Positions 1-7,213 of a stretch of 14,554 bases of DNA are shown here, one piece after another. The translations under genes and the position numbers were made by a program. This DNA is from JAJRRA01 sp048636595. GTDB lineage: Bacteria; Pseudomonadota; Gammaproteobacteria; Xanthomonadales; SZUA-36. The notes beneath the pieces were generated by a model, which saw only the letters and a list, made by a program, of their open reading frames with translations, was not told the DNA's origin and ran no database searches. Position 1 is the stretch's first letter. Each line of letters starts with the position of its first letter. The stretch is taken from the NCBI GenBank assembly GCA_048636595.1, contig JAIVWI010000069.1:1-14554 (forward strand), given 5' to 3'.

Positions 1-1
1 C

Positions 2-265
2 GAAAGAAAGATCCGTCGCGCCATGGGCCGCTTCGATCACCTGCAGGCACAGGTAGAAAACCTGGAAGCAAGAGTACGTTCCTACGAAGTTGGCGGACCC
101 ACAATTCAGGTCTGGAATACTGCCGCCGAAACAGCAAAAGACCCGGCCATCGAACAGGAACTCGAGCAGCTCAAGCAACGAATTTCAGGTGAAACCCGGA
201 CTGTAGAGATAGAAACGGCAGCGGCTGAACCAGCAGTAGCGGAGCAACCCGGAGAGGAAGCCTGA
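2..265 (+). CDS. pspA: Phage shock protein A (PspA/IM30 family), C-terminal part only
   Basis: The reading frame is already open at the left edge, so only the last 87 residues are visible. PspA/IM30 proteins are peripheral membrane coiled-coil proteins that assemble on damaged inner membrane and help keep the proton barrier; in enterobacteria PspA also restrains the activator PspF. Visible here are the late helix with the family-like stretch RRAMGRFDHLQAQVENLEAR, a second helix rich in Glu and Gln (EQELEQLKQR), and an acidic Ala/Glu-rich tail ending PGEEA that looks longer than in E. coli PspA. The stop lies three bases before the pspC start, so the two are almost certainly cotranscribed. The family call rests on this helix and on the pspC neighbour. 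No pspB lies between them, unlike in E. coli. Confidence 0.8.
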   Translation, partial: ERKIRRAMGRFDHLQAQVENLEARVRSYEVGGPTIQVWNTAAETAKDPAIEQELEQLKQRISGETRTVEIETAAAEPAVAEQPGEEA

Positions 266-268
266 AAT

Positions 269-583
269 ATGGGTACCAGCCCGCGAATAGAGGCCAAACG
301 ACCTGATGGTGCACTGCTCGCCGGCGTCTGCGCCGGGATCGCCCGGGCGCTCAGATGGAACGTCTGGGTGCTCCGTGTCCTCTTTGTCGGTTTTCTTGCC
401 ATCAAGACAGTGGCCGCACTGGTTACCTATGCCGTCCTGGCGCTGGCGATGCACCTGCTTGGACACGAAAAACTACGCGGAAAAAAGGAATCCGAAGGAC
501 TGGCGTCCCCGGAGTTATCACAACGAAGCGAACGAATAGCAGATCTGGAACGGCAATTCAAAGACCTGGACCGGAAATCTTAA
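269..583 (+). CDS. pspC: PspC domain protein, envelope-stress membrane partner of PspA
   Basis: This 104-residue protein carries a PspC domain at about residues 8-65. It has the characteristic opening RPDGALLAGVCAGIARALRW followed by WVLRVLFVGFL and a hydrophobic membrane segment (about residues 35-65). The C-terminal third (ELSQRSERIADLERQFKDL) is charged with heptad-like leucines and probably forms a short coiled coil, as in E. coli PspC. In enterobacteria PspC sits in the inner membrane and binds PspA when the membrane is stressed. The ATG follows a strong ribosome site GGAGAGGAAG with a good gap, three bases after the pspA stop. The gene is last in its operon and runs straight into the palindrome at 585-669. 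Length is close to the family norm (E. coli about 119). Confidence 0.9.
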   Translation: MGTSPRIEAKRPDGALLAGVCAGIARALRWNVWVLRVLFVGFLAIKTVAALVTYAVLALAMHLLGHEKLRGKKESEGLASPELSQRSERIADLERQFKDLDRKS

Positions 584-584
584 C

Positions 585-669
585 TGTAAGAGGTCGCTTG
601 CGGCCGACTGTTAAACAACCCAATAGGCTCCAAGTGTATCCGAAATTCGGCCGCAAGCGACCTCTTACA
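585..669. repeat. REPIN-like pair of REP sequences (copy 1)
   Basis: Two 23-base arms at 585-607 and 647-669 are perfect reverse complements of each other. The left arm begins TGTAAGAGGTCGC and ends GCGGCCGA. A 39-base spacer separates them. The layout (outer TGTA, GC-rich stem, inverted pair between convergent genes) resembles REP/REPIN elements of Pseudomonas and relatives, which are mobilised by RAYT transposases. The same 23-base arm recurs at 14530-14552. Because it lies between the ends of pspC and the MATE gene, its long hairpin could also act as a two-way transcription stop, though there is no T run. No RAYT gene is in the window. Confidence 0.85.
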
Positions 670-693
670 TGAGCCCGTCAGAAACTGTGGTTT

Positions 694-2064
694 TCATGCC
701 CGGTGAAGTGCGATCAGGCGCCGGCTGCTACGCTGGAAGCGGGCGAGCATCAGGACGGCGGCAGTACTGAGGCCTGCAATCATCCCGACCCACATTCCAG
801 CAGGGCCCCATTCCTGATTGAATGTCAGGTAGTAACCCAGGGTCATGCCGACAATCCAGAAAGATATGATGGTGTAGACCATCGGCGCCAGAGTGTCCTT
901 GTAGCCTCTCAGTGCGCCGGCTGCGCAGATCTGGATTCCGTCCGAATACTGGAAAATGGCGGCGTAGAAAAGCAGGCTGACAGCCAATGATGCAACCGCT
1001 GGATCGTCGGTATACATTCTCACGATCAACTCAGGGAACAGGAGCATGGCCGAGGCGCTGATGGTCTGGAAACCCAGTACGATCGCAATACCGATCAGGC
1101 CGGCATAACGGGCGGATTCAGGATCTGCGCGCCCGATGGCGTTTCCCACCCGGATGGAAACGGCGCTCGACAAGCCAACCGGGATCATGAATGCCAGGGC
1201 GGAGAAATTGATCGCCACCAGGTGCGATGCGGCTGGTACCGGACCAAGCCGCCCGATCAACAGGGCCGCTCCCACAAACAGGCTGCCTTCCACGAATATC
1301 GACACCGCAATGGGGAAACCCACTCTCAGGTGCTCGGAAATTTGCTTCCAGTCAGGGGCATCAAATCTGGAAAACAGCGCATAGGGTTTGAAATGCTTGT
1401 GCTTGAAAAGATAGACCAGCAGCATCAGTACTGAAATCCAGATCACGATGGCGCTGGCAATTCCGCATCCCACCGTGCCCAGTGCCGGAAAGCCCAACTT
1501 CCCAAACATCAGAACGTAATTCAATGGAATATTGAGCAGCGCACCCAGGACACCGTAAATCATCGTGGGCCGCGTATAGCCGGTACCCTCGCTGAAGTAA
1601 CGCAACAGGAAAACCAGGCAGATACCCGGGGCGCCCCAGGAAAGCGCGCGAAGATACCCGGCCGCCACCGGAACAATAGCCGGATCGATTCTGAACCAGG
1701 TGAGAAACGGCTCAGCATAAAAACAAAACGCCCAGTACGGAATTGCAATTGCCGCCGCAACCCAGAACGCCTGCCGGGTGTAGGCTCCAGCCTCTTCCTG
1801 ACGGCCGGCGCCATCGAGTTGCGCCACGTTGGGTTGAACGGCCAAAAGGATACCCAGCGTAAACATCAACAGGGCTGACCAGACGGCGCCGCCGATTCCC
1901 AGACCCGCCAGTGCGACTTCCTTGTTCGGTAGCCGGCCTGACATCACCGTGTCGACGAAACTCATGCTGAACACAGCCACCTGACCGATAATCACGGGTG
2001 CGGCGAGATGCAAGGTGCGCCGGATTTCAGCCGGGTGATCTTTTTGTTTGTTTATACTTGTCAT
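694..2064 (-). CDS. MATE family multidrug/cation antiporter (NorM type)
   Basis: This inner-membrane exporter of 456 residues has about 12 membrane segments in two homologous halves, the usual MATE size. NorM proteins expel cationic drugs in exchange for Na+ or H+. Key acidic residues of the Vibrio NorM family are present: Asp38 in helix 1 (SFVDTVMSGRL), Glu259 in helix 7 (VEGSLFVGAALLIGRLG) and an Asp in helix 10 (FQYSDGIQICAAGALRGYKD, which contains the family signature AAGALRGYKD). I chose the ATG at 2064 because the protein then starts MTSINKQKDHPAEIRRTLHL, with the normal 20 or so residues before helix 1. An in-frame ATG at 2112 would add 16 residues; neither has a strong ribosome site. 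The gene is transcribed alone, divergent from the DUF3667 gene. The substrate cannot be told from sequence. Confidence 0.92.
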   Translation of the reverse strand: MTSINKQKDHPAEIRRTLHLAAPVIIGQVAVFSMSFVDTVMSGRLPNKEVALAGLGIGGAVWSALLMFTLGILLAVQPNVAQLDGAGRQEEAGAYTRQAFWVAAAIAIPYWAFCFYAEPFLTWFRIDPAIVPVAAGYLRALSWGAPGICLVFLLRYFSEGTGYTRPTMIYGVLGALLNIPLNYVLMFGKLGFPALGTVGCGIASAIVIWISVLMLLVYLFKHKHFKPYALFSRFDAPDWKQISEHLRVGFPIAVSIFVEGSLFVGAALLIGRLGPVPAASHLVAINFSALAFMIPVGLSSAVSIRVGNAIGRADPESARYAGLIGIAIVLGFQTISASAMLLFPELIVRMYTDDPAVASLAVSLLFYAAIFQYSDGIQICAAGALRGYKDTLAPMVYTIISFWIVGMTLGYYLTFNQEWGPAGMWVGMIAGLSTAAVLMLARFQRSSRRLIALHRA

Positions 2065-2127
2065 GTCGGCTGTACAATTTCCGATGCCCGGGGCAAACCG
2101 GGCTATGTACATGAGAGGATATCCACA

Positions 2128-2148
2128 ATGAGCACCAAGGTGAAGTAA
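2128..2148 (+). other. Six-codon upstream ORF (MSTKVK) in frame with the DUF3667 gene
   Basis: An ATG at 2128 has the best ribosome site in the region, GAGAGGA at 2113-2119, eight bases away. It opens a six-codon frame ended by TAA at 2146-2148, three bases before the GTG start of the next gene and in the same frame as it. It could be a leader peptide that couples translation, or the original N-terminus of the downstream protein cut off by a point nonsense mutation. The sequence does not decide between these. Confidence 0.35.
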
Positions 2149-2151
2149 GCC

Positions 2152-3366
2152 GTGACGGATGAGAAATTACAAAAAGATAAACCGGCGCCGCCCCGGCCTG
2201 AAAGATCCGGGAAATCCCTGACCATCCCGGCCAGCCGCCTGGCCGGCTCCGTCCAGTGCCTCAATTGCGGCACTCGCCTTCAAGGGCCTTTTTGTTACTA
2301 CTGTGGCCAACCGGACAAAAACTTCATGCGCTTCTTCCCGGTACTGCTGCGGGAATTCCTGGAAGACTTCCTGGAACTGGATTCGCGCTTCACGCGGACC
2401 ATGAAGCCTTTGCTGTTTTTACCCGGTAAGCTGACACGGGATTATCTGGACGGCCGGCGGTTCCGCTATACGCCACCCATACGGCTTTACATCTTCTCCA
2501 GCATGGCATTCTTCATCCTGGCGGCGATGCTGGCGGGTAGTGCGGTCACTATTGACGCCAGCGGCGTGTCTGAAAGCGAAAATGGGCCAGTCATATACTT
2601 GGGCTCTGCAGACTCTGAAAAACTGGACGAAGCCAGGGAGGCGCTGGATCAAGTGGATCCCGATGTGGCGGAATTAGTAGATCTGGCCATCAGGGAATCG
2701 ATGGCAACACCGGAATCCCGGCCAACCGATGAGCCGGAAGTGGATAGCAAGTCGTTCGGACTCACTGTGGACCTCGGGGACGAAGAGGAAGACGAAGATG
2801 ACAAAATTAGTTTCAACGATAAGCCATGGGACAAGGAGACCAACCCGCTGATCATTCCCCTTATGCCGGATTTTGTGAATGACTGGATCAATGACGAAAT
2901 CGAGGAATCGCCCCAGAAAGGCAAGGAAATCGAGGCTAATCCCAACCTGATCATAGACAAAGTCTTCGAGGTGCTGCCGGTAACCATGTTCATCCTGCTG
3001 CCACTGGTGGCGCTCCTGTTGAAATTCTGGTACCTGTTCGCCGGGAAATTCTACATTGAGCACCTGATACTGGCCCTGCACAACCACTCCTTCCTGTTCG
3101 TGGTATTCCTGCTGAGCATGGCCATTAATTCACTGGCGGGCTGGCGCGAACCCAACGAGGAAGGATGGATCACGACGGCAGCGAACATATTCAACGTCAC
3201 CATGATCGCCTGGATACCGATTTACTTCCTGTTGTCACTGAAGCGGGTCTACCAGCAGAGTTGGAAACTGACCGTGGCCAAGTACTTCGTCATCAGCCTG
3301 TCCTACCTGATCCTTCTTTCCCTGGCGACTTCGGTCGCGGCGGTAATGAGTTTTGTTTTGCTTTAA
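2152..3366 (+). CDS. DUF3667-type membrane protein with N-terminal zinc ribbon
   Basis: This 404-residue protein has no assigned function. A zinc ribbon with Cys36, Cys39, Cys48 and Cys51 (CLNCGTRLQGPFCYYCGQ) is followed by the DUF3667-like stretch LLFLPGKLTRDYLDGRRFRY and a first membrane segment near residues 113-133. A long, very acidic soluble region follows (about residues 135-275, including an EEEDEDD run). The C-terminus has four to five more hydrophobic helices and ends in a membrane segment. The start is GTG with AAGGTG at 2137-2142, nine bases upstream; an in-frame ATG at 2128 is separated by a stop. Family knowledge covers only the ribbon-plus-membrane layout; a scaffold or membrane-sensing role would be a guess. 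It is probably transcribed alone, since a terminator follows at 3414-3444. Confidence 0.8.
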   Translation: MTDEKLQKDKPAPPRPERSGKSLTIPASRLAGSVQCLNCGTRLQGPFCYYCGQPDKNFMRFFPVLLREFLEDFLELDSRFTRTMKPLLFLPGKLTRDYLDGRRFRYTPPIRLYIFSSMAFFILAAMLAGSAVTIDASGVSESENGPVIYLGSADSEKLDEAREALDQVDPDVAELVDLAIRESMATPESRPTDEPEVDSKSFGLTVDLGDEEEDEDDKISFNDKPWDKETNPLIIPLMPDFVNDWINDEIEESPQKGKEIEANPNLIIDKVFEVLPVTMFILLPLVALLLKFWYLFAGKFYIEHLILALHNHSFLFVVFLLSMAINSLAGWREPNEEGWITTAANIFNVTMIAWIPIYFLLSLKRVYQQSWKLTVAKYFVISLSYLILLSLATSVAAVMSFVLL

Positions 3367-3413
3367 TTCGGGTTTTCGGAAAAAGGTTCTTTTTTCCCCT
3401 ATACTCCTAATCG

Positions 3414-3444
3414 TGTCTTGCACTCTTAATGCGAGACATTTTTT
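3414..3444 (+). terminator. Probable Rho-independent terminator of the DUF3667 gene
   Basis: The stem TGTCTTGCA (3414-3422) pairs with TGCGAGACA (3430-3438) over nine positions with one G-T pair and a seven-base loop. Six T residues follow at 3439-3444. It lies 48 bases after the DUF3667 stop and before the next gene's likely promoter. A weaker A/T-rich hairpin lies just upstream at 3378-3397. Confidence 0.6.
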
Positions 3445-3486
3445 ACTGATGAAAAATACTGCCGGTCGTATCCGGTAGAAAATATC

Positions 3487-3492
3487 TATAAT
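3487..3492 (+). promoter_or_regulatory. Candidate sigma70 -10 box for the small secreted protein
   Basis: A consensus TATAAT lies at 3487-3492, 20 bases before the ATG at 3513. No good -35 hexamer is visible at 16-18 bases spacing, so the call is weak. A transcript starting about seven bases downstream would begin right at the ribosome site AGGAG (3500-3504), giving a very short leader. Confidence 0.3.
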
Positions 3493-3512
3493 CGAGACTA
3501 GGAGAAGACTCA

Positions 3513-3962
3513 ATGAAAGCAAGACTACTTGCCGCTTTAGCGGTTCTTTTGACAGCGTCACTATCTATTGCGCCGGCCATGGCACAGGACAACAGCCGAA
3601 ATTGGGAATATGGCAACGTCATTGCCACCACGCAGGTGCACCTCGAACCTGGCTCTACGAATGCATACCTCAATGACCTCAATGGTCTTTGGCGTATATT
3701 CCTGGAACAGCAAATCAAAGACGGCAATACGGTCTCATACCGGATCATCGAGAATGCTTTCCCGCGGGATGGTGAAGCAGACCTGATTTTAATCACCGAA
3801 CACCCGAATTGGGCGGCATTTGATCTGAGCAATGAGTATTTTGAAAAACTGACCGTAAAATTGCAGGGATCATTGGATAAATCCCGTACCGCCAACCTGG
3901 ATCGCGGCAAGCTGCGGCGGATTGGCAGTGAGTCCGTCTATCGGGAAATCATATTAAACTAA
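3513..3962 (+). CDS. Small secreted protein of unknown function
   Basis: This 149-residue protein begins with a clear Sec signal peptide: positively charged MKAR, then a hydrophobic core, then a cut expected after APAMA (about residue 24). The mature part of about 125 residues has no cysteine and no membrane segment, so it should be a free periplasmic protein. The pattern VIATTQVHLEPG, then a helix, then SYRIIENAFPR, then DLILITEHPNW suggests alternating strands and helices like a dimeric alpha-beta barrel. The end (SLDKSRTANLDRGKLRRIGS, then VYREIIL) resembles conserved but unnamed secreted proteins of proteobacteria and Bacteroidetes as I recall them; that is not verified. AGGAG sits eight bases before the ATG. 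The gene is monocistronic, with terminators on both sides. Confidence 0.8.
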   Translation: MKARLLAALAVLLTASLSIAPAMAQDNSRNWEYGNVIATTQVHLEPGSTNAYLNDLNGLWRIFLEQQIKDGNTVSYRIIENAFPRDGEADLILITEHPNWAAFDLSNEYFEKLTVKLQGSLDKSRTANLDRGKLRRIGSESVYREIILN

Positions 3963-4031
3963 ACCTATAAGCTGACAAATAATGAGCTGATATCTGTCCC
4001 GTCCTAAATTACGTTGACGGGCTTTAAGAAG

Positions 4032-4059
4032 CCAGTTGCATCGTGCAACTGGTTTTTTT
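4032..4059 (+). terminator. Strong Rho-independent terminator
   Basis: A nine-base perfect stem, CCAGTTGCA (4032-4040) with TGCAACTGG (4044-4052), is closed by a TCG loop and followed by seven T residues (4053-4059). It ends transcription from the small secreted-protein gene, 70 bases after its stop. On the other strand the following bases are not T-rich, so it probably does not serve the CBS gene running towards it. Confidence 0.88.
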
Positions 4060-4131
4060 ATGGCCGAAAAACCACCGGATTCGCCAGTGCAAATCAACCC
4101 GCCCGGCGAAACAGTGCCTGGATTTCGGAAA

Positions 4132-4533
4132 TCACAAGGGGTAGTGCCTCCCCATCGCCTTCATCACGTCACGGCGGGAAATCACACCAACCAGGCGGCC
4201 GTTGTCCACCACCGGATAGCGATGGAACCGGCCGTTGATAAACAAGTCGGCCAGCGTCAGGATACTTTGTTCAGGGCTGACCCACTGCGGGTTGTTGCTC
4301 ATGAAGTCCTTTACAAGACCCACCGGTGTCCCGTGGTAGTCACCCTGCATGGCCACCTGCATACAGTCGCGTTCGGATAACACACCAACCAGGCGTCCAT
4401 GCTTGTCCAACACCGGAGCACCCGATATATCGTGCTTGATCAACTCGTGCGCCGCCCGCAGAATTTCCAATTCCGGAGCCAGTGTTACCACATTTTTCGA
4501 CATATGATCCCTAACGAATACTGACCTCATCAT
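4132..4533 (-). CDS. Two-CBS-domain (Bateman module) protein at the end of the nqr operon
   Basis: This soluble protein of 133 residues consists of almost nothing but two CBS domains. The first contains VRDHMSKNVVTLAPE, then DISGAPVLDKHGRLVGVLSE, then RD. The second contains VKDFMSNNPQWVSPE, then RFHRYPVVDNGRLVGVISRR, then DV. Paired CBS domains bind adenine nucleotides (AMP, ATP, SAM, sometimes NADH) and act as energy-state sensors; the ligand here is unknown. The start at ATG 4533 overlaps the nqrM stop by four bases (ATGA) and has AGGAGA a few bases upstream; the next codon (4530) is also ATG and equally possible. The overlap implies cotranslation with nqr, so a role in sensing energy state for NQR is a reasonable but unproven inference. 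Confidence 0.88.
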   Translation of the reverse strand: MMRSVFVRDHMSKNVVTLAPELEILRAAHELIKHDISGAPVLDKHGRLVGVLSERDCMQVAMQGDYHGTPVGLVKDFMSNNPQWVSPEQSILTLADLFINGRFHRYPVVDNGRLVGVISRRDVMKAMGRHYPL

Positions 4534-4712
4534 CCGGATTCTCCTTCTGGGTTTCCAGGCTGTTTCCGCTTTGGGCAGCCCTCGCATTTAGGTGTACCTG
4601 CCGGCTTGCTTCCGCAACCACCTGCAAGCGGCCTGCCCGCAATAAGCAAACCCAGGCTCATAGCCAGGCAAGACAGGCCAACAATGATCAGGGTTCCCAA
4701 AAAAATCGTCAT
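4530..4712 (-). CDS. nqrM: NqrM (DUF539), Na+-NQR maturation factor
   Basis: This 60-residue protein has one N-terminal membrane helix (TIFLGTLIIVGLSCLAMSLG) followed by GRPLAGGCGS and a KCEGC motif. Cysteines are at 15, 33, 43 and 46. Cys33 sits at the position shown to be essential in Vibrio NqrM, where the protein is needed to deliver iron to the cysteine-bound centre between NqrD and NqrE. The ATG at 4712 was chosen because it lies four bases after the nqrF stop and gives the normal family N-terminus; an upstream in-frame ATG at 4772 would lie inside nqrF. In Vibrio an apbE gene separates nqrF and nqrM; here it is absent. Confidence 0.92.
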   Translation of the reverse strand: MTIFLGTLIIVGLSCLAMSLGLLIAGRPLAGGCGSKPAGTPKCEGCPKRKQPGNPEGESG

Positions 4713-4716
4713 CACG

Positions 4717-5940
4717 TCAATCCCCAAAATCGTCAAGCAGTATATTCTCTTCCTCAACACCCAGATCATCAAGAAGCCGGATGACCGCGGCGTTCATCAT
4801 TGGCGGGCCGCACATGTAATACTCGCAGTCTTCCGGGGCCGGGTGATCTTTCAGGTAGTTCTCGTACAACACCTCGTGGATGAAGCCGACCAGCCCCGAC
4901 CAGTTGTCTTCAGGCATGGGGTCAGACAGCGCCAGGAACCAGCTGAAGTTTTCATGCCGGGCCTGCAGTTCATCGAACTCTTCCACGTAAAATGCCTCGC
5001 GCAGGCTGCGTGCACCATACCAAAAGGTGATTTTCCGCTTGCTGTCCAGGCGTTTGAGCTGGTCGAATATGTGCGAACGCATGGGGGCCATCCCCGCGCC
5101 ACCGCCGATGAATACCATTTCGGCGTCGGTCTCTTTGGCCAGGAACTCGCCGTAAGGCCCGGAAACGGTAACCTCGTCTCCCGGGTTCAGATTGAAGATA
5201 TAGGAGGACATCACGCCGGTCGGAACCTTGCCGCTCACGTTTGGTGGTGGCGTGGCGATCCGGACATTGAGCATGATGATCTCGTTCTCTTCCGGGTAAC
5301 TGGCCATGGAATAGGCGCGCACCGTCGGCTCAGTGACGATTGATTCCAGTTCGAACAGGTTGAAGCGGTTCCAGTCTTCGACATATTCTTCGGCGATATC
5401 AAACGTCGAATAGCTCAGTACATGCGGCGGACACTCGATCTGGATATAGCCGCCAGCTTTGAAATCCAGTGTATCGCCAGCTGGCAATTCCAACACCAGT
5501 TCCTTGATGAAGGTTGCGACGTTATCGTTCGAACGAACTCTGCATTGCCACTTTTTAACGCCGAACACATCTTCCGGTACGAGTATTTCGAGACTCTGGA
5601 AAACGGTCACCTGGCAGGCGAGTCGCTCGCCCTCGGCCGCTTCACGTTTATTGATCAGGGAAGCCTCGGTAGGAAGCAGCGACCCGCCGCCATTGAGCAC
5701 CCTGACCCGGCACTGGCCGCAGGTTCCACCACCGCCACAGGCTGAAGGCAAAAAGATTCCCGCGTCAGCCAACGTACCTTGCAACCTCCCTCCGGTGGGT
5801 GCTGTGAGGACCAGTTCTTCATTCACCCTGATGTCTACGTCGCCCTGCGGCACCAGCCGGGCCCTGACCCACATGATCAGCACCGTCAGCAGCAGCAATA
5901 TGCTGGTGAAGATGATGACGCTGAAAATAATCTCCTGCAT
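4717..5940 (-). CDS. nqrF: Na+-NQR subunit F, NADH dehydrogenase with 2Fe-2S and FAD
   Basis: Subunit F takes electrons from NADH at the cytoplasmic face of the inner membrane and passes them through FAD and a 2Fe-2S cluster into the membrane part. The 407 residues match the family (408 in Vibrio cholerae). After one N-terminal membrane helix (about 3-25), a ferredoxin domain holds the cluster cysteines Cys68, Cys74, Cys77 and Cys109 (ACGGGGTCGQC). The flavin site is RAYS at 208-211. The NADH domain shows GGGAGMAPMRSH and MCGPPMM with Cys377, and the protein ends with the typical LLDDFGD. The ATG at 5940 is preceded by an AGGG ribosome site, eight bases after the nqrE stop. All key residues are intact. 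Confidence 0.98.
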   Translation of the reverse strand: MQEIIFSVIIFTSILLLLTVLIMWVRARLVPQGDVDIRVNEELVLTAPTGGRLQGTLADAGIFLPSACGGGGTCGQCRVRVLNGGGSLLPTEASLINKREAAEGERLACQVTVFQSLEILVPEDVFGVKKWQCRVRSNDNVATFIKELVLELPAGDTLDFKAGGYIQIECPPHVLSYSTFDIAEEYVEDWNRFNLFELESIVTEPTVRAYSMASYPEENEIIMLNVRIATPPPNVSGKVPTGVMSSYIFNLNPGDEVTVSGPYGEFLAKETDAEMVFIGGGAGMAPMRSHIFDQLKRLDSKRKITFWYGARSLREAFYVEEFDELQARHENFSWFLALSDPMPEDNWSGLVGFIHEVLYENYLKDHPAPEDCEYYMCGPPMMNAAVIRLLDDLGVEEENILLDDFGD

Positions 5941-5948
5941 TGGATTCC

Positions 5949-6557
5949 CTAGAAACTAATACCTGCAATGCCCATAAACGCCAGTGAGAGCAGTCCGGTG
6001 CTTACGAAGGTGATCCCCAATCCCTGCAGCCCTTCTGGTATATCGCTGTATTTCATTTTTTCCCGCAGACCCGCCAGGGCCACTATCGCCAGCGCCCAGC
6101 CGAATCCCGCACCGAGACCGTAGGCCACGCTTTCAACGAAACTGTAATCGCGCTGCACCATGAACAGCGAAGCACCCAGGATGGCGCAGTTCACGGTCAG
6201 CAGGGGCAGAAAGATACCCAGCGTGTTGTACAGCGCAGGAAAAAACCGGTGCAGCACAACTTCCAGGATCTGGATCATCGCCGCGATGACGGCGATCTGG
6301 GTGAGCAAACCGAGGTAACTGAAATCCATCTGGCCAAGACCGGCCCAGTCCAGCGCGCCCTGCCGCAGCACCAGGTTATAGATCAGGTTATTGAGCGGTA
6401 CGCTGATGCCCTCCACGACAATTATGGCCACCCCCAGTCCCAGCGTCGTCTTGATCTGCTTGGATACCGCCAGGAAGGTACACATACCGAGAAAATAGGC
6501 CAGCGCCAGATTCTCGAGAAATACCGAGCGGAAGAAGATTTCGATGAAACCACTCAT
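5949..6557 (-). CDS. nqrE: Na+-NQR subunit E, membrane subunit
   Basis: This integral membrane protein of about 202 residues has six helices. It is homologous to NqrD and packs against it in inverted orientation. The two share an iron centre held by cysteines; here Cys26 (FLGMCTFLAVS) and Cys124 (TVNCAILGAS) are present. I chose the second of two adjacent ATG codons (6557): it gives AGGAGG a seven-base gap and places the cysteine at 26 as in Vibrio. The first ATG (6560) is possible and adds one Met. The start overlaps the nqrD stop by one base (TGATG), or by four if the first ATG is used. Confidence 0.97.
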   Translation of the reverse strand: MSGFIEIFFRSVFLENLALAYFLGMCTFLAVSKQIKTTLGLGVAIIVVEGISVPLNNLIYNLVLRQGALDWAGLGQMDFSYLGLLTQIAVIAAMIQILEVVLHRFFPALYNTLGIFLPLLTVNCAILGASLFMVQRDYSFVESVAYGLGAGFGWALAIVALAGLREKMKYSDIPEGLQGLGITFVSTGLLSLAFMGIAGISF

Positions 6558-7213
6558 CATCGCTCCTCCTGGTGTGGCATCGGTATGGGCTCAAAGTCCG
6601 GCTTTTCCTTCTGCTCCGGCTTCCAGCTGCGGATTCCCCAGACCAGGAAACCGATGATGAAAAAAGCACTCGGCGCCAGCAAAAACAGTGCGTTCTCCTG
6701 GAACCAGCCACCTTCGTGCGCCAGCTTGAAAATCCGGTAGCCCATCAGGGTACCGTTGCCAAGCAATTCGCGGATTGTCGCAACGATGATCAGGACCAGG
6801 CTGTAACCCAGACCGTTGCCCAGTGCATCCAGGATGCTGGTCCCAACTCCGTGCTTCATCGCACAGGCCTCGGCCCGCCCCAAAACGATGCAGTTGGTCA
6901 CGATCAGGGCGATGTAGACGCTCAGTGTCCGGGCAGCTTCAGGCATGAATGCCATCAGGAACTGGTCGATGACGGTCACGGCCGAGGCAATGATCGTAAT
7001 CTGCACCATCAGCCTGACGCTGGAAGGAAGGTAATTACGGACCAGGCTGATGGCCATGTTGGAAAAAACCAGCACCGTGGTCAAAGCCACGCTCATGATC
7101 AATGAGGACGTCAATGAGTTGGTGATGGCCAGTGCCGAACAAATACCCAGCACGTGCAGGGTGACCGGATTTTCTTTCAGCAAAGGAGCGATGAATGTCT
7201 GTTTGGCGCTCAT
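6557..7213 (-). CDS. nqrD: Na+-NQR subunit D, membrane subunit
   Basis: This six-helix inner-membrane protein of 218 residues pairs with NqrE around a cysteine-bound iron centre used in electron transfer across the membrane. Cys25 (HVLGICSALAITNS) and Cys108 (VTNCIVLGRAEA) are the expected ligands (Cys29 and Cys112 in Vibrio, a constant offset of four). The N-terminal opening FIAPLLKENPVTLHVLGICS is typical. The ATG at 7213 overlaps the nqrC stop by four bases (ATGA), with a GGAGG ribosome site just upstream inside nqrC. Nothing appears missing. Confidence 0.97.
   Translation of the reverse strand: MSAKQTFIAPLLKENPVTLHVLGICSALAITNSLTSSLIMSVALTTVLVFSNMAISLVRNYLPSSVRLMVQITIIASAVTVIDQFLMAFMPEAARTLSVYIALIVTNCIVLGRAEACAMKHGVGTSILDALGNGLGYSLVLIIVATIRELLGNGTLMGYRIFKLAHEGGWFQENALFLLAPSAFFIIGFLVWGIRSWKPEQKEKPDFEPIPMPHQEER

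Noticed and set aside
3378..3397. Hairpin GGAAAAA/TTTTTCC after the DUF3667 stop
   Set aside because: The stem is mostly A-T pairs and has no T run after it; the hairpin at 3414-3444 is a much better terminator.
4606..5343. A 245-codon open frame on the plus strand opposite nqrF
   Set aside because: It is antisense to a gene with every catalytic residue intact, and its translation has no recognisable domain; high-GC codon bias on the real strand leaves such shadows open.
6572..7105. A 177-codon plus-strand frame opposite nqrD
   Set aside because: Its composition (rich in Gln, His, Asp) is typical of antisense translation of a hydrophobic membrane protein; no ribosome site or family match.
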